Source of the DNA: Bradysia coprophila
Taxonomy: Eukaryota; Arthropoda; Insecta; Diptera; Sciaridae
Direction of reading: 5' to 3'
Length of the DNA: 64,000 nt
Assembly (NCBI RefSeq): GCF_014529535.1
Contig: NC_050738.1
Coordinates: 14,710,062-14,774,061 of the forward strand
In this document: positions 23,940-35,500 of the stretch, in pieces
How positions within the stretch are numbered: the stretch's first letter is position 1
Layout of the letters: each line of letters opens with the position of its first letter
The notes under the pieces: model-generated
Told to the model about the DNA's origin: nothing
Seen by the model: only the letters and a program-made list of their open reading frames with translations
Databases searched by the model: none
Made by a program: the position numbers and the translations under genes

Positions 23940-26900
23940 GAGAAACTTTTTTTATTATGTTCTTCGGCTTCGAACTTTTCACATTATTGTGCACAACTTC
24001 CGACTGCGAAGGAAACGATGTAAAATCCAATTTTATGTGTTTACACGCATGAATAAATTTATGGAAAAGAAAAATTATTTTCATATAAGTAAATGGAAAA
24101 TAAAGATACGGAAGACTTTGATTTCTTATTTCATTGATTTTTTTTATCGGATATTAAATAGAGATGTTGCAGTAATTGCTCCTTTATGTATCCAATTTTT
24201 GTTTCACAATTTTTTTAGCTGTACCTATCATCGAATGTAAGCATATCGGATTATAACATGGGGTAATCATTTAAAATTCTTTTTCTTTCTTTAAATATTT
24301 CAAATATTGATAATAATTCCAAAATTATCGTTAAAAGTTATTGCTTGACTGGCACATTGGAACGTGGCTGCAAACGAACGAATAATTTTCAAATATCACA
24401 TTTTGCTGTTATACGCAGACGGTGGCCAATGGTCGACGATGTTAAATCTTAAGTTTGTGTTCTAGTTTAGCAAATGTTTAAATGATACAAAGCGATAGTT
24501 TGAGCTTCGTAATATGAAAAAGATAAATGTTCGGTTATTTGATGGAAGGGTGTAGTGACCTAGTTATGCAGACCTTTTATTAGAAGTTTTTTGAGTAACC
24601 TCTTGCTGCAAGGTAGAGGTGATGCCGTCCCAGAATTTAAAAAGAAAATGACCAATCTCTACAAATGAAAAGTCTTTTCAACTGGTCACAGACTGTTTCA
24701 GCTAAGCATTAGGCGAACGTACAAACATGGATGTTACATACGTACACGTATCAGAATTATACTTTCTTGTTTATCACCTGAATGACAGAGCTGATGCAAG
24801 CTAAGATTGGTTTCTGAAAGTCTGTAAATGGAAATGAAAACAAACTCAATTTAATTATTGCAACGAATTTAGACTAAATTAATTTGATTACTTTGAAGAG
24901 ATGGTATTAACAATACTCTTGCCATTTCCTGTTCACGGCACTGACGATAAAGATAAGCGATGTACTTTCCCTACTTACATATTAAAATGTTCATAGGTTC
25001 AAACCAAGGAATTAAAAGATTATGTTCAAGTCTGTTGAGAAATTTCGATCAATAGAATTAAAAAGATTCGATAATTATATTGGTGGAATTCTTGCCGTCG
25101 CGTCGGTGAAAGTTTATTGTTTGTATAACTTGAAAGATCAGCAAATATCAGTTAATCAGTTTTGCTGAATTTGTACCCTGCTTCAATGATTACGTGAAGA
25201 ATATTTTCGGTTCGCATGGATAGGAAATAGACCAGAATACGTTTGATTCTGCTTCGTAATTCATTGATTCGGAACCCCTCAAACTCACGAGTATTTTGTC
25301 GAGAAACCTGCTTCGGTAACGGTTTTTCGACAACTGTGGTTGTATACCTCGCCTTCGGCTCGTATATAGAAACTTTACATTTGTCGAAAAGACAACTACC
25401 GCAACTTGTTGCTCAAAATACACAATTGTTTGTTTTTTTGTTCCGAAACTGTTACCTCATGTAATGAGTTACTTTTGCAGCATCTAATCTACTATTTCGT
25501 GAAGATTTGACTTAGTTGGTGAGTTATAATATTTGTAACTTGCACAATGTTCTTTCTCAAAAGAGTCCTTCTTTGCGACATTTATGCATATATTGACGTT
25601 GAAATTCCCAGGGAAAGGCTATAGATTTATTAAGTTAGAGGCTCTGGTCGTCTGTACTCGTCAGCAACGGGAAAACAAACGATTAGTTTATGTCAGACCT
25701 CTGGATTTTTTTTTAGAAATGGTTATTTGTGTACCTGTTTTGGACGATTGATTTTAGGCAATTTCGCGGATTGTAGGCCGAACGAAGTGAGGCTTACAAG
25801 CGAAAGTGCCTTAAATCAACCGTCCCAAACAGGTGCACATGTAAGTTTTCATGCAGAGGGCCGGAAACCCGAGAAAATTCGAAAAATTGCCCTCATTTTC
25901 GGCCCCGAAGCATGAAAAACATTTTTCCAATTTTTCCAAAATTTTCACACTTTCTGCCCTCATTTTCCCACATTGAAAAAACAATTTTTGAAGGAAATAC
26001 AGTTTGTTCACCTCAAGAAACCACAATTTTTTATCAGAGGTTCAAATGTCATGGATGTTCTCAGTCAATAAATTCATTCCCAGTGTTTAATTATTTGGCG
26101 CAAAATTAGCATCCGCTAAGGCATTTTCAAATTTTCCTCCAAAATATCATAAACCTGGAAACACTTAATTGACTGTATGGAAAATCCTTAGGAAAAGCGA
26201 GAAAACTTAGGAAAAATTGGTAAAAAATGATAAAACGTTTACATGATTTTTTGCGTATCTGTTTCCAACGTATGATTGTAGGCACTCACAAAATTGAAAA
26301 ATATCTGTCTACAAAACAGACACGTAAAGAACTACAGTGTTTCAACTATTATTGAAATTACTTAGAGCAAAAGATCCTGAAAATATACTTGCTGCAAAAT
26401 CCAAATGACCAAGAATTCTAAAAGGCACTACACACTAACGGGCACTAAATAAAACCATATTTTGTATTGAAATGTTTTTAACTTTTAAAATTGTTGATGT
26501 CAATTCTATTATACTTTCTCTGTGTTATACGAATCTGTAATCTATACTAAAAAAAAACAATTGTTGTTGTATTCATGTAATTTAAGAGACAATGGGTAAA
26601 TGTTAATTCATAAAAAAGAAAATCATCGGCGTTAAATCATTGTGTATTGAAATATAAAGTGATCTCTTTCCGCTCTTATATATTTATGTATTTAAGTAAC
26701 ATCAAAACTTATGAAATTTAAGCTCAAAATGTAAATTTAAATATATTTTTGAAAAAGAAAATGAAAATAAATTGTAAAATTAAAAAATAAAATAAATTTC
26801 CTGCCAACCGTTTTTTATGACGATAACCGAAGCTTAATGTTATTACGAATCATAAATTTATTCAAATCAAATCCATCCAATTTTTACAGAGTAAAAACCA

Positions 26901-27410
26901 AAAAAGAAGGAAAACTAATTTACTTTTTAATTAAACTTAGATGAATACAAAATATTATTTTCATGATATAAACTAACATAGTACGGCTCTTACAGTAACA
27001 CAGTAATATACGATAAAATTGAAGTGAATTTTAACATCAAACTAAGAAATGGGTAGCCGCTTGAGAATAAATATAAGTTTTACTTAAATTATGAAGTCGC
27101 GTGATTTTTTATGTAGCCATCTTATTAACCGTTTGGTAACGACTCTCTAATCTAATCAATTATCAACAACAACGACAAACATTTGAAAGTAGAAGAATAA
27201 TACCAAAGGCTGTGAACAGCCGTGAAACGAATGCAACTGCCACTAAAACGTTTAGAAATCAACAGTTAATCTTTTAGAAACGGTAAGTAATCTAATGTCG
27301 ACAGTGTGATTAGATTACCCCTTAGGCTACACATATGTTTTACAAAAATCCAAAAAATGATAATTGTCAATCATACGCTACTCTTGCCGTTTACAAAAGG
27401 TAAAGCCATG
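23940..27410. other. Non-coding stretch with one short palindrome
   Basis: No gene supported. The only clear structure is the palindrome at 25728-25839, listed separately. 26450-27200 is particularly AT-rich with long A runs. Confidence 0.5.
25728..25839. repeat. 112-bp palindromic repeat
   Basis: The left arm TGTGTACCTGTTTTGGACG and the right arm CGTCCCAAACAGGTGCACA are near-complements. Pairing continues inward through GATTTTAGGCAATTTCGC against GCGAAAGTGCCTTAAATC, to a centre reading GGCCGAACGAAGTGAGGC. The same kind of core as in the 5-kb hairpin repeats. Confidence 0.8.
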
Positions 27411-27411
27411 G

Positions 27412-27603
27412 CAGAGTAAAATAAACCAGGCAGGAGCGGTTCATTTCCGAAACGTCAAATAAGGGACCTAATACACTGTATGAAAATGAACTCAAATGAA
27501 CACTGACATAAATTGAAAAATTTTGTTCGCAAAAAATGTTGGGCTACTAGATTATTCAGGTCCCTAGTCAAATCAGCGCTCCTGCCTGGTTAACTTTACT
27601 CTG
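27412..27603. mobile_element. MITE with CAGAGTAAA termini
   Basis: 192 bp. Left end CAGAGTAAAATAAACCAGGC, then AGGAGCG; right end CGCTCCTGCCTGG, then TTAACTTTACTCTG. The CAGAG start resembles hAT termini, but flanking 8-mers do not match, so the superfamily is uncertain. Confidence 0.7.
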
Positions 27604-27609
27604 TTGTGG

Positions 27610-29214
27610 TAAAGCTATTGCAATGAGGAGATAGTTCATTCCGTTCAATCAAAAAGCACGAAATAGGGATAATTTTGAAAAACTGCCTACCGAAATTCCA
27701 ATGGACTTTTTTACATTTACCTAGACCGGTATTGGTCTCTAGAAGCTAAGGCTACCTTAAAAAAATCCCAGACTCATCTTATGGGAATTTCTCCAGGTAC
27801 ACGAAACGTAGAAGGTGTGTAGGATATCATTACAGCCGCAATTTTCATAAGAGACTTAATGAAAACAGTATTTGTTTAAAAAATTATCACTAAGTCTCTT
27901 ATGTAAATTATGGCAGAATATTGGGTTCAACACTGATTGCTAATGTGCTCAGATTAGCAAGGATACCAAACGAGAATGCATAGTGAATAATTTGACCAAA
28001 AAATATTTTTATAAAAGCTAACGTTTAAGTTGGCTTTGCACACATTCTGTAATGAGTGCGTCTAACAAATTTGTTACCACCCTCCTTCGTCTGTGTCTTA
28101 CCTACCCTGTTCTGTTAGAACATTGACTTTTTCTAACTTGGATTGTGGTTTACGTTTCTCAATTTGCGTGCCCTTTCAAACGTTTCTTATGATCAACTTT
28201 TCAAATTTCACAGTCCTGTCACAAAAATTAGATACTTCTCTCATGTCAGCGTGTGACGCTGAGCCCCGTTGGCTCTGATCCCAACAAAGTTTGCTTTAAC
28301 ACTGTTTTCTACCCTTAAAATGAAGCACTCAATCCAAGCTTTATATATTAACAACAAATCCTTCAAAGTTTCCATCTGAAAGGCAATTAATTATAATCAT
28401 AATCAAAACCGTAAGTGCGGTCGAAATCCAAAATCTTTCTCACGCAAGTCTTTCTAAGTAGAATTTTTCAGGACTAGCCTTAAGCTTGTCCTAACGAGGC
28501 GAAGCCGATCTTGTGTTTTTTTTAGGACTTTCTATAGATTTTACACGAATTCGTAAAATTTTGCAGCATTTTTTAAGAATTTTCTTTAAGTTGACAAAGA
28601 AGGAGAATGAATATTTGCCCCTCGATCTGAATTGTGGTTACTTTTATAAGGAAAGTCTGCATTGTAATTCAAAAAAAAAAAATCCTCGTTAGTATGGTTG
28701 ACTTTCTGTATTTTTTTATTCAAATCAAAATCGAATTTAAAAAGAAAAATTCTTCACAATTCAACTTAATACATATATTTATTAGCCAAAAAGATAGACA
28801 AAAATAATAATAAATAAAACAAAAATTTGTAAAGCACCGAAAGAAAATCATAATTTTTAACCTGAAAAAAGTTCAAGAGCAGAAAATATGTCTGTTTCGT
28901 AGGCATGTACGTTAACACTTATTTACTCTAGATCGAATAGGACTCTAGATAACGTACGTACGTTACGTACGTGCTTACGAAACTCAGAGAATGGTATCAA
29001 ATAAGTGCTATCGACAGAAAATTCTTATGATACAATGTATCATTGATACATGCATATTTTGTGCTTGTGCAAACTTCTGCCACAAAATTTTTACATACAT
29101 TTTTTGAACGAATGCAAGTGTTTTCCGTTTCAACTGCGATTCTTACTTTTTTTTATGAATACAAATATTTAAAAAAAAACACACAGGCGGGGACGAAAGA
29201 TTCAAGTGGTGAAC
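27610..29214. other. Non-coding stretch, nothing recognised
   Basis: No gene supported. A segment near 28040-28105 (TGTAATGAGTGCGTCTAACA) resembles 45670-45735 (TGTAATGAGCGCGTTTAACA), so a decayed dispersed repeat of unknown type is present. Near 28950 there is a short ACGTACGTACGTTACGTACG-like run. Confidence 0.45.
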
Positions 29215-30388
29215 TCCATGATTAGGGAATGCAATCCCGGGATTAATCCCGGTACTAATCCCGGAAAACTCCAGTACCGAAAACCGGTTTTCACCAAAAA
29301 ATACCGGGATTTATCCCGAAAGATTAAAATTAAATAAATTGAAAATTTTTAATCGGATTTTTAGCATTTACAAAGCAATTTCGTATGGCAACAGCTTTTG
29401 ATGATTAGACAGGAGTTGAATTTTTTCGAAAATGGTGAGAATCTAGTGATCAAAAGCATATGACAAAATGACAACGTGTTAACTACGCGTTTACAACACA
29501 TCATAAGGTGCCTGAGCTTTGATTTGGCATGGCTACATACATTTAAGCGAGCAGATGTTGTACATATCAATAGATAAGGTTCCAGGTATTTGCCTACACA
29601 AGGATTGATTCACGCCTTCTGTCCTGAGAATCTTATACAAACATCGCATCAAAAAAGTCGCATCATGAAATGGTCTTAATGTACATGATTTAATGTTCAT
29701 ACATATTCATGAGTGTAAACTACTCATCAAACCGACTAGCGTAGAGTTGAGTAAAGTAGAGTAGAGATGGCTTTTTCTGATTGCGGTTATTTGTGTCGTT
29801 CAAGATTTAACGGTAAGACGCTGCAACACTTGTGCTTTCTTTGAGCGTTTTTCAGAGAGAAAATTGACGTTGCTAATGTCATTAGAAATGAGTATATTAA
29901 GGTTTGTACGTTAAATTTAAGAATTTGTCAAGCCCGTAGTTAGGAGGAAAAATTCAAAAAATTCTTTACTTGCCTCACTGGCATATTTCTAACTCTTCAT
30001 TTATCTTGCATAAGTTACTAATCAAAGAAAATCTAATAATTAGCAATGTTAGACTTAACATTTGTGTAAGTTGAAACGAAAATTTCTTTGCTTTTGAAAA
30101 CTCATGTAGTTTCATAATATTGCACACAGCCCGTCTTGTAAAACCACCCTGACTACAGGACCCAGAGTACAGACTACATTGTAAAGTTTCAAACAAAACG
30201 ACGATAAGTTTTTTGAATTCTGCTTTTTAAAATTTCTTCTTAGAAATCCAAATTTTTATCAATAAATAAGTCATTTCGATTTTTCTTTCCAATCCCGAAA
30301 ATACCGGTATTCCCGGTATTGATACTGAATCAAATCCCGAATCCCGGTTTTGTAAAAACGGTCCGGGATTGCATTCCCTATCCATGAT
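29215..30388. mobile_element. hAT-type non-autonomous element with 8-bp duplication
   Basis: The element is 29223-30380 (1158 bp). The termini are TAGGGAATGCAATCCCGG and its complement, and a perfect 8-bp duplication TCCATGAT lies at 29215-29222 and 30381-30388. Many AATCCCGG or CCGGGATT motifs lie just inside both ends, the kind of subterminal repeats used as transposase sites in hAT elements. No transposase is encoded; interior frames are short and unrecognised. Confidence 0.9.
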
Positions 30389-30389
30389 C

Positions 30390-31830
30390 AAGCAGACCGA
30401 CAGGGATGATCTCCTCAGATTTAAGCAAAATGTTTTTTCGTGAAGCGTTGTGAAAATGACGGATTCTGCCATATTGAGAAAACAATCATTTTCTCACCTA
30501 AAATAGCTAAACACCAAAACTCGCTATTTATTTTATTTCCTTAAAAATGTTCCGAAATGTTCTAAAATGCGGATTTTCGCAAAACGCAAGCATTAAAAAC
30601 GTTGTGTTCGCCTCGGGGAGAAATAGGAAATTTCACCTCGCTTCACTCTAGACGCAAACTTTCGCACTTTCCTACTTTTTCCCCTTGGTTTACAAATAAC
30701 CATTATTTAAACACTAAAAAGGTTAGGAAAACCCTCAGATAATTGATGTTTCACTATGATGTGAAATACAAATATATGAATTCCAGCATGTTGTGCTCAC
30801 GTGTATCGATGTCTAATAAAGTCACCACAAATTCATCTTAAACTAGAATCCCTCGTGTGCATTTGTGGTTTTGCATTACCTTCAGTGTTTACTTACTTAG
30901 ATTTTCAATCAGTTGGTTTAGACAAACATGCATTCATGCAGTCCACTTTTCACATACTTGGTATGGTATAGTAATCCAGGTACGCTCATTCTCATGTAGG
31001 TATATTAGCTGAATGAAAACAGATCAGATAAAAACAGCTGAAATAATTTCAACGTTTTATTTTGTCCTCGAATGCGACTGTAGAGATTTTATTGGCAATA
31101 TAGGGAATTGGAATTAATTACAAATTTTTTAAAGAAAAGAATTTACTTTTTGCATCAATTTTAGCGTATTAGAGCTAGGCTCCATCATTTTCATCTTACA
31201 TACTAATGATTATAAAGATTATAAATATCGTTTGGAATGTTTGTTATCATAATACCGTCTCTCTAAAGAATGCGATGTTTACTAAACTTTTAACATGGAA
31301 AAATTGTGTTTAACATAATTAAATGCAATGCCTTGCCACTGTTCTAACAACATTTTTTAAAAAAAATCTATTCGAAGAAATGTACCGCTGGAGGTCACAT
31401 TCATTTAACGACATACTAATGGAAAACTTTCAACTCATCCAATTGAATAATTATTTTCATAGAACGAGAGGTTGAGCGCATATCAGGCCACTGTTTTAAA
31501 CCCATATGTCATATTACACTATCCCAACTGTACAACATTCGTTGTCCTTTTCTGTCTTACTTCGTTCGAAACCTAATATCTACCGTCCACAATAGTTATT
31601 TAAACAACAAGTTGCGAAATGGGGTCACTAGATGTGATGTTATCAAACGAGCGAAGCGAGCCTTCCAACATCGCAAAGAATTCAAATTTGATGACAGAAT
31701 AAAAGTGTTAGCATCTTATGAAGAATAAATTGGTCCTGTCGTAGGAAATAAGTCGAAAATTTGCCTCGCCTGGCAAGAATGTTTCAATAAAAATTGAAAA
31801 CTTCCATTCTTCAGTTAGTCCACGGCAGCT
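30390..31830. other. Non-coding stretch, nothing recognised
   Basis: No gene supported. Short inverted features around 30600-30690 and 31640-31675 carry GAGCGAAGCGAG-like cores as in the other hairpin repeats. Confidence 0.45.
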
Positions 31831-31832
31831 AT

Positions 31833-32054
31833 CTAGCAACCGCATACGCATTGTTTAATAACATCGTCGTTTGGACTCATTTCGATCGGCTGAGACGTGT
31901 AATCGACCACATGAGTTTGTGCGCTCCTAACGCTCAAAAATGAATCGTGGTAAGTCGTGAACCAAGTGTTCTTCGTATCGGGCGGTATAATATGACATAA
32001 ATAGGTTTGAAACCGTGATCCTATGATATGCACACAGGCTCTCGGACTTTCATG
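31833..32054 (-). CDS. Candidate terminal exon of an unknown gene
   Basis: After an acceptor-like TTTAG at 32055 an open frame of 73 codons runs to TAG. It contains CVHIIGSRFQTYLCHIIPP, TYHDSFLSVRSAQTHVVDY and a Cys-rich end IKQCVCGC. Composition is protein-like and codon use looks natural, but I do not recognise the family. It lies downstream of zyxin on the same strand; no upstream exon was found in 32055-32522. Confidence 0.35.
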   Translation of the reverse strand, partial: HESPRACVHIIGSRFQTYLCHIIPPDTKNTWFTTYHDSFLSVRSAQTHVVDYTSQPIEMSPNDDVIKQCVCGC

Positions 32055-32522
32055 CTAAATCTTAAGCCAAATTTTATGTTACCAAATTTTCACAATAACA
32101 TCGATCCATCTACCAAAAGCCGTTAAACGAGATAAGTATTTATGTGGGATCATGATCATGAATATCTGTTCGAAGTATTTAAACTGGTCGATAGTACTGT
32201 CCGTATTGTCACATTATTAATAATGAATGAAGTAAAATCTATTCGGGATGATGGGTTTTCGTATTTAAATATCTGAGACAAATTGTTCGGTGTCGTTGGT
32301 GTTATGATTTTGTTGGTCAGATATGGTAAACATCAATGTTTCCAGTTGTAAATATTGATTTTATCAAAAAACAATTTCATATAAATTCTGTTACCGAGTA
32401 TTATCCTTCTATATAAGCAAATCACAAAATTTCTCTTTAAAAAAAAACTTTTCGAAATGACAACCGTGGTGCCGTTTGGACAAATTGTATCCGCCTACCT
32501 TCTAAACTTGAGGTAAACATTT

Positions 32523-35500
32523 TTATAGCTCGGTGGTCATATGACTGGTCAGCGCTTGGACTCGCTTCGCATTGCAGCTCTTGCAAAGAATATGATCATC
32601 GAGTGGAAAACATCCACGTCCCTCTGCCTCGGAAGACAATAGCAGACCGCAATCCTGAAATTATTAAATTTTACTTGTGAAGTGGATTCACAGACTCTTT
32701 TGACTGGACAATGTGTTATACCTCGCATTTGTAGCAAGATACATGAAAACTTCGGTCAAGTGCAACAACACGCACCGTTTCCTCTTTGCCCGGTTCGGGC
32801 ATAATTGGCTCTCGACAAACGCAGCAACGAGGAGCGAATTTCCTTTCAAAAAAAAGTTCAAATTCAAATTCATCAGAAACAGTCAGATGGCAAGCAACTC
32901 ACTTATGGAAATCTTCAATGCAATGATTTTGATTGGTAGCATCAACTGTAAACGGTACTCCATCCAAACTTTTTCCGCAAACGACACAGCAAAAGCAATG
33001 TGGATGATACGGTTTTCCGGTGGCACGTAGAATTCTTTCTAAAATCGGCTTCATACAAACTGAGCATTTCTCCAGTGTATTTAGATAATCCTCTTCACAG
33101 CACGGTTTGCCATCGAAAGCATAAAATGGTTTGCCTTGTAACGGCATTTGGCATTGGCAACAGGTGAAACATTTTATATGATAAATTTGTTCCATAGCCG
33201 TGCAACCCGAATTTTCTCCGACAACGCGTTCACCGCATTCAACACATGTACCTTAACATTACAACAAAAATGTGTTAGAACTGTTGCCAGCGACAAGCAA
33301 TTACGTTAATAGTCCCACCATAACTATCAATGTCTTGGTTATTGTCCATGCTCTGCACGAGTAGATCCGTCAATACATCCACTTCTGCCTCTTTATGGCT
33401 AGGCATTTTACCATTGATGCCGCCCTGTGGACCACTCACATATGGAGTGTACAAAGAATAGTTCGATCTTGATGACAATTGGCTGGGTGGTCGTGGATTA
33501 ATCGGTTCGTAAAGGGATTCGTAGGTAGTGGATCCCTACAGAAAATGAGAATAGAATCGAATTGCGCGAAGAAAAGGGACTGTAAAATATATTAAAGTTT
33601 GCCAAAAATCGTAAAATTTTATTGATAGTTCATTAGTTCATTAGTTCACCATACCAACGGTGGTATCATATTGTGGTAGGAAATGATTTCTCGAAAATGT
33701 TAAAAATTTGATGAGTGATTAAGATTTAAGTAAAATGATTGGTTCAATTGAACATAGCCTCGTTGGTGATGGTAATGTTTTATTATACAGCTAAATTGAT
33801 CGGTTAAAAAATGGATAATAATAATCAAACGTTATTAGTTTTTTTTAGTAATTTACCAATATTTTCGTTCGATTGGTACTAATTTTATGAAAATACCGGT
33901 CGAGGGCCCTAAAATATTTGTAAAAGGAAGATGGTCAATGGTCATCTCAGAAATAATAACGCTCGAATATAATTTCCTGTTAAGAAATCCATATTTCAAG
34001 TTAAAATACTCAGACAATTCTGAGAGATTTAGAAGTTTTTCAAGTCAAGATATTCTTTGGAACACCTACCTACTATCTGTGTGGACTTCTGTAGAAGTTG
34101 CAAATTGAGAATAGTTCAAGCGTCGGACGGTTTATTGTTCTTTCATTCATAAAAAGTGTTATCGAAAAGAATAGCCGGTGTTCGAGTACTGGTACACGGC
34201 CGCCGATTCTTAGTAACATACCAAGAGATCAAACATATTGAAAATCGGTGGCACTGTACCAATAAATTAATATCTATCAGGAAAGGTTAGAAATAATAAT
34301 TGTTTAGGCATTTCGCTCCAGACAAACTATTCCCGCTAATCAGATGTTTTTTTCTTAATATGTCTACCTTCAGTCTAAATTCAAACCTGATATCAGATGC
34401 AACTGGAGCTGCCTTGATACAACGCATGTATCAGTATTATTAAAAATTCAGCACAAGACCAATTGTCTCATAGAGTTGTCCCGAACCAAATTTGTGGAGC
34501 AATTTTGCTTCAGCTGGCCCACTCATATTGCAATGTCTGATACGTGCATATACGGTTTTATGGCAAGTGCACCCATCAAACTCGTATAGGGGTATACCCC
34601 AGTGACGTGACGTTGTATGAGTGGACCATCTGAAAAACAGCTGAATTGCGTCACAAATTTGGTTGGTTAGTAAAAGTGATTCTCATTCTCCGGTTCATTA
34701 TGCTAGCTGCGCTATGCTATCATAATTCCGTTGCTTTGAGACTATTTACAAGAGTCGAGGGCACAATGTGATGTGCCCGGATCATGAACTATCAAATAAA
34801 ATTAATTTTTTCTTTAAATTTGCATGCATTTATGTTATTATTTAATGTCGGTTGTTCGACTAAATAAATTAAAATTTTGCGGTGGAACCATTTCCAATTA
34901 ATCAAATTGGAGTCGAAATTAATATTTACAAAAGTGTTATGTACCTGCGAAGAACCACCATAGCAAGCGTAATCCGAAGTGATGCTCTGATAAGCAATAA
35001 GAAAATATTTTTCGATTACTTCTATCATCCACATTGGTTAATATAAAATCAAAATTGTAAAATCGATACCGTCGAATCGGCGTTGATTAACTCGATTAAA
35101 CCAAAAAATCCACCCGAACAATACATGAAAATGCGATTGCATAATTTTACCTGAGAACTGGGAACATAACCGTAATCGGGTTGATAGCTGTTAGCATAGG
35201 TCTGCATTAAATCATTGCGACCAACATTTCCGTGATGTCCGTGTACACCCGCATTATTTAAGTGTTGATAATTCTGTGATGGATACGATGGCATTCCTGT
35301 TGCTCGTCTTAGTTCACTGTACGATGAACTGTATGAAGAACTGACTGGACTAGGAGGCGGTGGAAGTTCTTCTTCGTTGGGATGATTAAGGTGATAATCA
35401 TTATCAGCCAATGTTAATTGCGGCGGCAAGTCCATTGGTGGTGGAGGTGGTAAATCATCTTTTTTTTATAAATAAAATTGAAATAGGACCAAACGGAACA

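Noticed and set aside
32713-33030. Plus-strand frame over the zyxin LIM exons
   Set aside because: Shadow spanning two antisense exons and an intron.
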